A stretch of DNA of 64,000 bases from Undaria pinnatifida. Taxonomy: Eukaryota > Sar > Phaeophyceae > Laminariales > Alariaceae. The DNA lies in NCBI GenBank assembly GCA_012845835.1, contig JABAKD010000109.1:306429-370428 (forward strand). Reading direction: 5' to 3'. How positions within the stretch are numbered: the first letter of the stretch is position 1; each line of letters begins with the position of its first letter. The notes under the pieces were generated by a model. That model had not been told where the DNA came from. It did not search any database and saw only the letters and a list, made by a program, of their open reading frames with translations. The position numbers were made by a program, and so were the translations under genes. Positions 1 through 10,000 of this stretch are shown one piece after another.

Positions 1-311
1 TCGCGTAAAAATAAATATCACTTGCGTAAAAGTGCTTGTTGTTGTTGGTGGTGGTGGTGGTGGTGGTGGCGGTGGTGGTGGCGGTGGTGGTGGCGGTGGT
101 GGTGCTGCCGCTGTAGAACACGCCCGTATATAATGAAGTAATTTTTTTCGTGATTAAACAAAATGGGAAAGCGCTTGAATACAACAACACCACACTATCT
201 ATACCTACAGCAGCAGTATATTATTTCTCGTGTTTTTCCGGTACACTGCTACTGCTACCACTCACTGCTGTATGTACTCGTAGTACGTGAGACCTGGTAC
301 TTGATACCAGG
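1..311. repeat. GGT microsatellite and flanking unique sequence
   Basis: Bases 37-46 are TTG repeats that turn into an imperfect GGT/GGC run to about 104. The rest of the interval shows no supported gene; the open frame starting at 163 has no recognisable domain. Confidence 0.8.
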
Positions 312-712
312 CAGTTTTTGGTTACATTGCTCTTGTTTCACTGCATGCCCGCGGGTCGTCACTCTGACAGCACTCCAGACAGCAGGCGCGTTCGTCTATA
401 CTCACGATTACCGTGCGGTTCGTACGGTGCAGGCAGCCCAACCGCTGTAGTTTGTAGCCGCGAGTTGGTTAGTTGTGGGGACGGGGGAACTCTATGCTGT
501 AGTTGAGTGGATACCCGCGGCCATGTGAGTTTAGTTTGCACATTTGACCTTTTCACTTGTGCGCCTTCTTCCGTATCATGCGTTTTTAGGCGGGAAAGCG
601 TAGTATTTCCCTGACGAATTTTGATTTCACTTGGTTTTTCGTATCTTCTTCCTAGGGCTCCAGCACCTTTTTGTGTCACCACGGACTCTAGATTTTTGAC
701 AAGAGTTAATGT
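312..712 (+). repeat. Retroposon-like dispersed repeat, 5'-truncated copy
   Basis: About 400 bp match the reverse complement of 57318-57735. The copy ends in an A-rich stretch near 708-745 (interrupted A and AAC runs). The second copy ends at the same point in a pure (AAC)n tail. A shared 3' end with a simple tail and different 5' ends is typical of non-LTR retroposons. No coding frame is conserved between the copies as far as I can read. Confidence 0.55.
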
Positions 713-1079
713 GACAAAACAAACAAAAACCAGGCATGAGAAAAAAAAGCCTCAAGATGCCTAGCTGTATATTACGACTGTAAAGGCTAGATGTATTATC
801 TACTACTGCATGCGGCATGCGGAGTGTTGATGTGGTACTTAGTGATGGGGAATTATTTGTTTTTTCGGATTTTGATCAGGATTGTGTCAAAAACAAAACT
901 TAACATCACCACATTTACTTCCACATAAATTTATGCACTCCGTGTGTCAATTCATCTCTTGCGTCCATTCGTAGTTGCATTCATTTTCGCAAATTTGATG
1001 CAGCATGCAGCTTGCAAAGATGAGTTAAGTCACAGCTGACGTGTTTAGTTAGAAGCTTCTCGGGTTTTGAAAAAGGTAA
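713..1079. other. No recognisable feature
   Basis: AT-rich sequence after the retroposon tail. I see no gene, RNA or clear repeat here. Confidence 0.5.
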
Positions 1080-1560
1080 AGTTCCAAGGAACCCTCCCCC
1101 CCCCATCGTCTACTATTAGTAGCATCACGCCTATTGTATACCATGGTACGCAGCAAGCCCCCATCAATCTCTTCATTTTCACGCGACCTAACCCCCGTTT
1201 CTCCTCCCGCCACCGTCCCATTTTTGAACCACCGCCCTACTTCTCCCCCGACCGGTGAAACTACTGAATGAAACAATGTAGACTATTATACACAACAAAA
1301 ATTGATTTATCTGTAATTTCCTTTCACAGCTGTCAGATTTTTCCATGGAAAAACGTTTTTTTAAAGATTCCGCGAACAAACTGACTAACGTCACCCTTAC
1401 GGCCCTGGTACAAGCGACACTGTGTTGTAGTTCCCTGGGGATATATTTTTAACGACGAGCCACAAACTTTTTATACGCGCGATCGGAGTATCACAGGCAA
1501 CTTGCAACGTGGACTCTTCTTGACAAAATATTCGATGCCACAACTAACCATAGTGTTTAA
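1080..1560 (+). repeat. Foldback-family right arm (diverged)
   Basis: The segment carries the order of blocks seen in other right arms: a C-rich tract, CACAGCTGTCAGATTTTT, a fragment like the TTCCGCGAACAAACTG block, the CGCGCGATCGGAGTATCACA block and a GACAAAATATTCGAT block. It is more diverged than the copies at 15.4, 33.1 and 63.0 kb and lacks the terminal GGAGTGTATTT motif. It is not coding. Confidence 0.6.
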
Positions 1561-1681
1561 GAAATCTTAGTATTTCGAGGCACATGCGTAACGCGCAGTT
1601 TGCCAAGGGCGTTATCGACCGATATTGTGTCGAACTCACAACTGACGTATTATTCAAAGTATAGTTACGTCTTGTTTTTTT

Positions 1682-1985
1682 ATAATTATTAATACTTTTA
1701 CTTTCCAGCTTATGTGCAAGCCGTGGTCACAGGTGTCGTCCCTTCTCCCCCCCGGTTCTTGCCTTCAACTTTTATAGAGCATAGGGTTCAGCAATCCCAC
1801 TGCTCGTCGATACGATATCATCGAGTGTTGCTAACTCACGCTCTCGCGCTTTCCGCAAGTCAATTTGTGCACAAGAAAAAGTCCCAACGAATTGATACGA
1901 GTATGCGCTCGGCGGGGTTCGAACTGACGAAACTGACCTATAATACCAGGCTCAACGATAACCTGATACTCCACCGGGGCGACCG
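1682..1985 (-). mobile_element. tRNA-derived SINE, copy 1
   Basis: Read on the minus strand, this copy has a GGTGGAGTATCAGG block resembling a Pol III A box. About 45 nt later comes GTTCGAACCCCGCC, a near-perfect B box. The body then matches 59390-59690 on the other strand through the GAACCCTATGC and GAAGCTGGAAAGTA-like blocks and ends in A/T-rich sequence with AAAAAA. The closely matching second copy has a 14-base A tail. Copies of a tRNA-like head plus an unrelated body plus an A tail define a SINE. Open frames in both copies look alike only because the DNA is homologous. Confidence 0.7.
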
Positions 1986-2034
1986 GATTAGACCTAGTTA
2001 CATACATGTGATTTACTACTGGTGGTGACATAAT

Positions 2035-2880
2035 GAAAGAATCTGTAAAACATACCTGGTAGTCTATACGAGTAGATGTAGACGATACTTATAATATGTA
2101 GATAATACTCTCACACACGTGGTACGACAGCTCTACGACGTAAGTAGCTAGCACTATTTGGATGGACCGTTTTGTTTTTTAATGGACGTATAGTAGCTCC
2201 CTAACTCAGAGTCTTCGGAATTTCTCAGTACGTCTTTTTGTGATGAGTTTCGTTGTATGCCTAGCTAGGGGATGCCTAGGCGATGGGATTGCCCGTTGGC
2301 TTTCATCCCCCCCCCCGCCTTCTTACGAACATTCTTGGAATTCTTTCCATACTTGCCGTACTTGCTATACTTGCGATTGCCAATCTTGGGAAAGGTGTAA
2401 AGTATACGGTGCAGAGTCCAGACTGAACTCGTAGCTCCTCTTGTGAGGAGCCCATGAAAATTATTCTTGGTGCACCTCTGTAGTAGCACGAGCCTGCATA
2501 CAGCAGTAGTAGTAGTGCGCGACACATATGTCATGTTTCCCTCGTTTTACTTGTATGTACTCTATGCTGTTTGTTTGTTTACTTTGTTTTTTTCAGAATA
2601 ATTGTAAATTGGTTTGGTTTCCTAGGCGACATGCGAGTGGTCGTTTTCAGCCGCGAGTCTTGAGGCCTATTTACTACCAGGTAAGGTAACAGTTTGCGCC
2701 TGGCACGTCCGAACGATTACTTCTGGCTTCTATTTTAATACCTGGTATATATGATCTATTGGCGCATGTATCACTTGCTACAGAGTCTATGATATGCACT
2801 TACTTGTACACCACTTTGATTATATCTCGTATCTTCAATTTTTTTTCCTACTGGGATATCCATCCACTTCGGCAGGAGTC
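2035..2880. other. Unassigned sequence with three TACCAGGT motifs
   Basis: No gene is supported. ACCTGGTA or its complement occurs at 2054, 2675 and 2740. A short inverted repeat (AGCTCCTC/GAGGAGC) lies near 2431-2452. Confidence 0.5.
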
Positions 2881-3360
2881 TGTCCGCTTAGGACGAACCA
2901 CAACTACGGCAGTATGCAAGTTTGCAAGGTCGTGTTCTGTAGGGTACGCACAAAGCCATACCCGGGGTATGTTATTTACCCCGGGTATTACCCTACAAAA
3001 AACGTCTGTGAGTTCTTTAGGACATTCATACCCGTACGCGGTACTTCTGGAAGTTCTGTATGGCATTCATAGCCGTACCCAGAATTTCTGGAAGTTCTGT
3101 ACGCCAGTGCCACAAATACCCCGGGTACGGGTATATAACTATTTTTTTTCCAACCTATGTGAGTTATGTACGCCCGTGCACAATACCCGGAACTTCTGTG
3201 AGTTCTGTATCACTTCCGTACCGTACCCGTAATTTCTGTAAGTTCTGTAAGATCCCCATACCTTAACCCCGAACTTCTGTGACTTCTGTAAGACTGTCGC
3301 ACAAACGATACCCGGGGTACGGGGGTATACCTTTGTTACAATACCCGGGGAGTCCACATG
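2881..3360. repeat. Degenerate satellite array 1 (ACCCG...AACTTCTGTRAGTTCTGTA)
   Basis: About seven imperfect units alternate an ACCCGTACCC-like block with AACTTCTGTGAGTTCTGTA-like blocks. The same satellite occurs at 12960-13370. The left edge (2917-2943, AAGTTTGCAAGGTCGTGTTCTGTAGGG in part) matches the reverse complement of the right edge of array 2 near 13366-13392. The 157-codon open frame across it is a satellite by-product. Confidence 0.75.
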
Positions 3361-3613
3361 TACTAACTCAGGTTTAACAACCCAAAGAGTATATTACGCA
3401 CTCTATTTTGATGTCATATCCTGTCAGTAAAACCAACCGAACATCAAATGTATAGCAGTAGCAGTACGTATAGTATGTGATGGTAGTAGCACCTGCTGTA
3501 GGTCCTGTCCATGTTTCTTTCGTTTCAAACCCGTGGGCACGTATTGTATTAACGAAGGACCTTTTTGAAAAAAAAAAATGATTCTTTATGGATTCGATTT
3601 GATTTGGTGGAAA
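3361..3613. other. Flank of the LTR insertion; GAAA target duplication at 3610-3613
   Basis: Short unassigned flank. The last four bases, GAAA, are repeated directly after the other LTR at 12414-12417, as expected for a 4-bp target-site duplication made by a retroviral-type integrase. Confidence 0.7.
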
Positions 3614-3630
3614 TAAGATTCGTAGTCAAA

Positions 3631-3700
3631 ACCGTCGGTGGGTCGTGATCCCACTTCTCTCTGCGTGAGCAGAGTGTTCTCACTGTTGAACTACGACGGC
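3631..3700 (-). ncRNA. tRNA-like cloverleaf inside the 3' LTR
   Basis: The 70-nt minus-strand sequence can form a full cloverleaf: 7-bp acceptor stem (GCCGUCG with CGACGGU, one G-U), UA linker, 4-bp D stem (GUUC/GAAC) with an 8-nt loop, 5-bp anticodon stem (CUCUG/CAGAG), 4-nt variable region, and 5-bp T stem (GUGGG/CCCAC) with a 7-nt loop. TTTT follows at once, like a Pol III terminator. The anticodon loop is only 6 nt and the T loop is not the usual UUCGANU, so a working tRNA is unlikely. It could be a captured tRNA relic or a structured U5 element. Confidence 0.5.
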
Positions 3701-4019
3701 GGAGTGTGAGACAACACGGGCTGATACAGCAGGCCGTTGACAGAGGGAGAGACAGGACAGGTTGAGATGGACTCACTCCCAGAAGTGCAAGGAGAAGGAG
3801 TAGTAGTTGTTGTGTTGATGTGAGAGCGGTGGGCGAGCAGTTGTCGGTGCTCCCTCAGCTCTCGGATAAAAGGAACAATCCAGCGGGACCTTCCAACGTC
3901 CCGCTGCGGAGAATCCGCTAGGCGGTGTATCCGCCGCGGAGGATCCGTCAGCGGAACGTGGAGGGGAAGGCTCCGTGGCGTGTTCCAGACATGACAATCT
4001 CCCGTGTTCCCCAAGCGAT

Positions 4020-4044
4020 CCTTCCAGAAACGACGTCTGGAAGG
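4020..4044. promoter_or_regulatory. LTR palindrome with a heat-shock-element-like core
   Basis: Two 9-bp inverted arms enclose a 7-nt spacer containing ACGTC. TTCCAGAA at 4022-4029 fits the TTCNNGAA heat-shock-element core, and ACGTC is a bZIP half-site. The same site lies in the other LTR, 8312 bp further on. Its role is inferred from motif shape only. Confidence 0.3.
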
Positions 4045-4101
4045 TTGAAGGGGTTTCGACATTTTCCCTAGGCGTGTTGGTTCGGGGACATGGTATCCAC
4101 A

Positions 4102-4112
4102 TCACCCCCCAG
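4102..4112 (-). promoter_or_regulatory. Polypurine tract
   Basis: On the element strand CTGGGGGGTGA lies immediately before the 3' LTR start TGTGG, the position of the plus-strand primer in LTR elements. Confidence 0.7.
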
Positions 4113-5902
4113 TTTTAGTGGTGATAGAGCTCGAACTCCACCAAAACTCAAAAGTAACGGGACCATAGACAAGAGTAACAACACGTCTAGTTGATATACA
4201 AACTTCCAGTGGCGATTCGCTAACGCTCGGCAGTTTGTACACTCCTTTGGACAAGATGGACAAGACAGCATGACAAACTGACAAACTGCTGTAGTACCGT
4301 AGACATGTGGATAAAAATCCGGACATAGGATCGGACATGATAAAATATAGCGAATGACAAGAGCATAATCCTTTCGCATGCGGTATGTTCAAATACATAT
4401 CGCGGACATTGCGGCTGGCCAGCTGTGGATTACGACAAAATATAGAAAAATGATCCTGGACAGGGGCGTGCGAGAGCAACGACAATAAATAAATAACCCG
4501 GGTTTATTAGCAAAAATATGCTAATTAGACGCACGCTACACGAAACGAGTGTGTATACTCATCGTGTGGACAACATGGCTGAAGGCTCAACAGGCGTGAC
4601 ATGAGTCGTATATGCTGGAAAGCAAAACGACTTACCTGACGGAGACAATAAATTATACACCAAACATGTTATACTGCGACAAGGACATTTGGCTGATCAC
4701 ACTACACTTGGCATCTGATGGGTGTTCGAGACCGAATCAGAAGTCAATTGTGGTACACATCAGTTGGCATCTGATGGGTGTTCGAGACCGAATCAGAAGT
4801 CAATTGTGGTACACATAACAGCCTGGGCGGTGACCGAAGTCGACACGAGACAACCGCCAACAGTATACATTTCAGGGTCGCATCCATATAAAAAATACTA
4901 GAAAAAAAAAATGGATAAAAGGCGACAAGTTGACTGACAGTAATCGTGCTTACGGGCATTATGCCGCAGATGTGCAACGATATTGGAGTGTGCAGTGGGA
5001 GACATACAAACGTTCGACAGACAGACACATAATGTATGCCGTAGTTCATCTGTGTCTGTATCAAATACAGATCGCAACAGAATGAGGCATTTTTCAAAGA
5101 CAAATGGTGTGCGCGAACGCTGGATATTTATTATCAATCCAACCACTGGTGTGCTACGGTGCCAAGTACTTTCCAGTACTGAAGAGACAAGTGCCCAACG
5201 ACAACAGAAGCCATGAGATCGACCCCCCATAAAGCGATGGGAATCGGGTCTCTTACGACTATACATCGCGCCAATAAGTGCTAACCTCAGGTTGTACGAT
5301 ACTTACAGTGCATACAGAAGGCAATGCGCAAGAAACCAAACTGCTGAAAATCAAAAGAAAACAAACGAAACCAACAAACTACGCAGGGCACTGCGAATGG
5401 CGACATAACGAAGTCACGAGAATGCTCGTGTGACAGGACGCCGAAGACATTGACAAGTTGGCACACACACTAGACACATGCTCCTTTTGGCTATGCTAGA
5501 CCTGACGGTCACCCCCCCTGCAATTGAGGTGATTTGGTATTTACCATTGCAGGCCTAATGGTACTAGTCAAACTAGTACAGTGGACAGTCTCAATCGCGG
5601 GATCAAAACATGCCGCTGAGCTGGAAGCCAAAATACAGGAAAGTCAACAAAAAGACATAAGGTGCTAAGAATACAGTTCACCACGGAGGGCGAGGACAAT
5701 ACTTTAGAGTGCGCGGTACTCGCACTGGACAACAGACAAGCCATGAGGTGACTACACCTTAAAAGAAAACAACTCCTGAAGGAGCTTGACACATATGATG
5801 GAACAAATAGCACAGGGCTGACATCAGTAGTTGCTCAGTCTGATGTGACAAAATAAAGCGCTAAAACAAGACAAGACGATACAAGAAAAGCCCATTAAAG
5901 TG
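4113..5902 (-). other. Long non-coding 3' region of the Gypsy element
   Basis: About 1.8 kb between the pol stop and the purine tract. I find no conserved frame. It includes a 56-bp perfect tandem duplication (4708-4763 and 4764-4819). The region is unusually long for a 3' leader and may have held an extra gene or host-derived sequence. Confidence 0.6.
4708..4819. repeat. 56-bp tandem duplication
   Basis: Two adjacent 56-bp units starting TTGGCATCTGATGGGTGTTC, differing only at the distal end of the second unit. Confidence 0.9.
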
Positions 5903-7057
5903 CTATGGGACATCCGCGGGGACAGAATGAGACTTCCGCGTAGGAGGGTTAAAAGCTGAAGAGTCCGTCGACAATACTGCAGCACGGTAGGAAGCAATCA
6001 TATCTCTGCATTGAGGAATGGCGTTGACATGACGCCAGATACCCATCTGGGTAGGATAACCTTCCAACTTGAGATGATATTGGAAGTTGGTGAGAGATGC
6101 TGCTCCTACTCCCCTTTTATGTCCATCAATACTCTCAACCTTGAACGCACCGATCATAACTTTCGACAATGAGCCTTCGAGATCGGGCACGGGAAGAGTG
6201 GTCCCTAAAAATAAATCGTCGAGCGCATCAAGGTCAGGGGCAGGGGACGACTTAGGGACATAGTATTTTTTCATCCGGCCAAGGTGAACAGTAATCTCGG
6301 CGGGGTTGCCATCTTTAGTGACGCGATAAATTACGGGTGACGTTTGCGCTCGTACGGTATATGGTCCACGCCATGGGCTGATCAATTTTGGATTGGGACC
6401 ATCAGCTTCAGTGTATGGGCGGTGGATTAATACTTGTTCTCCAGGTTTGAAACTGGGAAACGACAGGGTCTCATTTGCGACCGCTTGCTTATCCGCTCGC
6501 TCTTTAAGATTACGGCGGGCTAGCTCGTATGCAAATTGCAAGTTTTCGACAGTCTGTTTAGAATAGTCGAGCTGTGATTGCGGTGCGGAGGTGGACGGTA
6601 CTCCAAGAATGAGATCGACAGGTAGTACAGCTGCACGTCCAAGCATCAGGAAATGAGGAGTTTCCTGGAGCGTGGTAGAGTAAGCTGTATTGTGAGCTAA
6701 CTGGACAAAAGGCAACAGCTCTGCCCAATTATCGCAGGACAAGTTGCTGTACATAGCCAACATATTGTGGACAGTGCTGTGTACACGTTCTAAGACAGAG
6801 TTGCCCTGAGGGCGAAAAGCGGCTGTACGCGTTTTCTTACATCCAAAAACTGATTGTAATTCCTTGACCAATTCGTTATCAAATTATTTTCCTTGGTCGG
6901 AATGAAGTGTTTCTGGAGGGCCAAACACCGAGAACACGCGTTCGATTAGATGACGAACGATCGTGCAAGCCGCCTTATTTTTGATGGCTATCAAAATGAC
7001 AAATCGAGTAAGATGGTCGATGACAGAAAGGATGAAGCGATTTCCTTGTGATAAGCT
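5903..7057 (-). pseudogene. Pol remainder: integrase core and chromodomain-like tail, interrupted
   Basis: This continues the pol frame beyond a TAA at 7058-7060 and contains a second TAA at 6884-6886, inside the DQGK/FDNEL region. The DDE catalytic residues are all visible but lie on different sides of the stops: first Asp at 7073-7075 (upstream of the first stop), second Asp at 6896-6898, Glu at 6788-6790 (in GNSVLERVH). Downstream come a GPYTVRAQTSPVIYRV segment typical of the integrase C-terminal fold and, near the end, FKVESIDGHKRG...YHLKLEGYP...CRDMIASY, which resembles a chromodomain with one of its aromatic positions replaced by Leu. Each stop is one base away from a sense codon. This part ends at a stop at 5903-5905. 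The integrase is probably inactive here. Confidence 0.85.
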
Positions 7058-10000
7058 TTAATACTCGACAAGATCAACAGCGACGCATTGGAACGCGCGC
7101 GTGACAGGGCGGTGTCCCACAGGCAACTTGGGCGGGCGGTGGGATGACTTGCGGTGTTGGCAAGACAGACACGCTTCAATATGAGTACGGACATCCGTGG
7201 ACATGGTCGGCCACCAAAATCTATCACGAATGGTATCGAATGTTGCTTTAAAAGCTAAATGACCTCCAGACGCTGGTAGATCATGACACGAATTAATGAC
7301 AATTTTTCGGAGAGATGTAGGCACTACCAGTTGATCGCGGAAAGTGCTACGCTTCCGTAAGTGACCAGGAAGGTACGACCGAAATAGCAATCCTTCATTT
7401 AAAAAGAAGTAGCTCATCGTGTATTTAGATTCTCCACTAGGGAGTGGGGCCGATGTTGGTGCTCGGAGGTACTCAAAATACTGACAAAATTCCTCTTTCT
7501 GTAGATCGACGAGTTTTGCGGGGTCTACAGTAGGGAAGACAGACACAGCACTCATGAATAATTCACGGTCGCTTTCTACAGGTGCTACGTCATGCAAATT
7601 AGAAGCGGAAAGTTCGTACTCGCGGGGCCCAGGTGGATAGTACGGTCCCTCAATCGGTACATTGCGACAAATGGCGGCTAATCTGGGCTCGGATGGGATG
7701 GGTTCCCCATTGACTTCGCTAAAAGCACGAGACAACATATCAGGCACGACATTTAATTTGCCTGGGACATGTTTGACAGTGAAATCGTAATTCTGAAGTG
7801 CGATCGCCCATCGGGTGAGCATGTTAGAGGTATCCTGCATTTTATACAGGTACGTTAGTGCTTGGTGGTCGGTACAGCATGTGAAATGCTTGCCCCATAG
7901 GTACGGACGCCAGTGGGTGACAGCCCAGACCACAGCACAACACTCTTTCATGGTGGCACTATAATGACGCTGGCTTTTTGAAAAGCGGTGACTATAATAC
8001 GCGATGATATCAAGATCGGAATCGGAGCTGCTTTCGCGTGAGCGTTGAGCGAGAAATGCTCCTACTCCTGCTTCTGAGGCATCGGTATGGACAATAAATT
8101 CCCGAGTAAAATCTGGGTATTTAAGGACCGGTGCGGAACTAAGGGCACGCTTTGCGCGAGCGAATGCTTCACGTTGCGCGGGCCCAAAAGCCTTCTTGAA
8201 AGCGGTTATTTTGACATAATCCTTACGAGTGAGTTCAACTAGCGGTGCTGTTATTTCAGCATAACCGTCTATAAAACGGCGGACATAGTTGAGTGTACCT
8301 AAGAATCCGCGATTATCTTTGATACACTCAGGCTCAGGCAGTGCTAAAATGGCTTTGACACGGTCGGCACTGATTGAAATACCTTTTTCCGAAATGACAT
8401 GGCCAAGATACTCGATTTCTTTCTGACCGAATTGAAGTTTGGTCGGTTTCAAAGTTAAGCCAGCTGCCTGTAACGCTGAGAACATTTGCTCGAGGGATTT
8501 CAGGTGAGCTTCAAACGTAGAATTAAGACAAATAATATCGTCCATGTACGTAAGAATACCCGACTCAGGACCAAGGTGGCCGAAAGTGACAGACATCATG
8601 TGTTGAAACAACCATGGGGCATTACAAACTCCAAAAGGCATACGTTTAAAACAAAACTTGCCGGTCGGAGTGACGAATGCTGTCCGGTCGATGTGCTCTT
8701 CTGCGACGGGTAGCTGCCAGAACGCACTGAGGACATCGGCTGTAGAGATGAATTTGACGCCTGCGACTGCATCCAGACAGGAATCTAAGTTCGGGAGGGG
8801 CCAGCTCTTGCGGACAATGTTACGGTTGAGGGTATGACGATAATCAACACAGAAACGAGGGCTACCGTTCTTCTTTGCGACAAGCGTACACGGGCTACCC
8901 CACGGGCTGGGACGTTCTTCGATGATGCCCCATTCAAGCATATCGTGAACACACTTATCAATGACAGCTTTAGCTCGAGGGTTGGCGCGGTACGGGGGAC
9001 GATCGATAGGTCGGGTGTCAGGAGGCAAAGGAAATGTTGCTTCTGCATTGGTGCAACGACCTAGCTCTGACATTGACAAGGCAAAGACAGGACGGTATCG
9101 AGCGCACAAATCTAGGACAGAGACTTTCTGGTCAGATGAGAGCTTAGTGTTAGTAAAAGCTTTGGACAGGGGACCTTCAATCTCGGATTTGGCTTGAGCG
9201 ATTTCATCAACTGATGTAGGAGTTTTCGCAACGGCATTAACGTGCAATTGATCAGGCGTCACTACGGACACAGTGAATAACTGACCAAGACATAAATCAA
9301 TAGGTAGCGCAACCCCATCAGAAGACAGGTTTGCAATTTGCACGGCTACTGAACCATCAGCAGCATGCCAAGTAGCAAGAGTGCGAGCGACAATAATTTT
9401 CTCGAACACTGACGAGCTACTGGACTCCAAAAACTCAAGCTCAGACATTATTAGGGGTTCTACGACAACAGTAGAATCGTGCGCGGGAAGACAATCAGTA
9501 AAAGCTACGACAAGGGCCTCGTGTCTCGGTTTAAGATCAACACGTTCACGCAACCTGACATCGACTCCTTCTGCATCATGGTGGACAGCAGCGACGGACA
9601 GGTTAGAGTCGCTAGAGACAGTGGAGGGATCGGCGGGGCGGGAGGCGGGGTAGCTAGTACGATGAACTGCTGGTATATAATCACCAGTAGAAGGAAAAGA
9701 CATTAATTGGTTTTCCCAATCAAGAATAGCTCCAAAAATAGACATGACACTGTTATCAAGGAGTATTGAATCGGGACCAAGAGACGGTACAACTAATGCT
9801 TCGACAACGTGCGTAATCGTACCAAGGGTGAGTGAAAAAACAACAAACCCTAAGACATTCAACGGCGAACCATTCGCTGCTTGCAAGGCAACGGCGGTTG
9901 GCGGGACAGGTTGGATAATGACAGAATGCAAGGTTGGGTGTGACTTTAACCATGCATGAGAAACTACAGACACATCAGTAGCAGTATCCACAGTGATTGC

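Larger units (their letters stand above)
3614..4101 (-). repeat. 3' LTR
   Basis: 488 bp, matching 11926-12413 at every position by eye. On the element strand it starts TGTGGATACC and ends CGAATCTTA, so the usual TG start is kept but the end is TA rather than CA. It contains a 9-bp inverted repeat (4020-4028 with 4036-4044) and a tRNA-like fold at 3631-3700. The open frames inside it are not conserved element genes. Confidence 0.95.

Noticed and set aside
3691..4062. LTR-encoded protein of about 123 residues
   Set aside because: The frame exists only because the LTR lacks stops; it overlaps another open frame and has no domain.
4708..4819. tRNA-like elements suggested by GTTCGAGACC in the 56-bp duplication
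   Set aside because: The A-box-like and B-box-like words are too close together and no cloverleaf forms.
6884..7060. TAA as a reassigned sense codon
   Set aside because: TAA ends no other part of pol early, but TGA and TAG/TAA terminate the other genes normally, and two single-base nonsense changes in one transposon are a simpler explanation.
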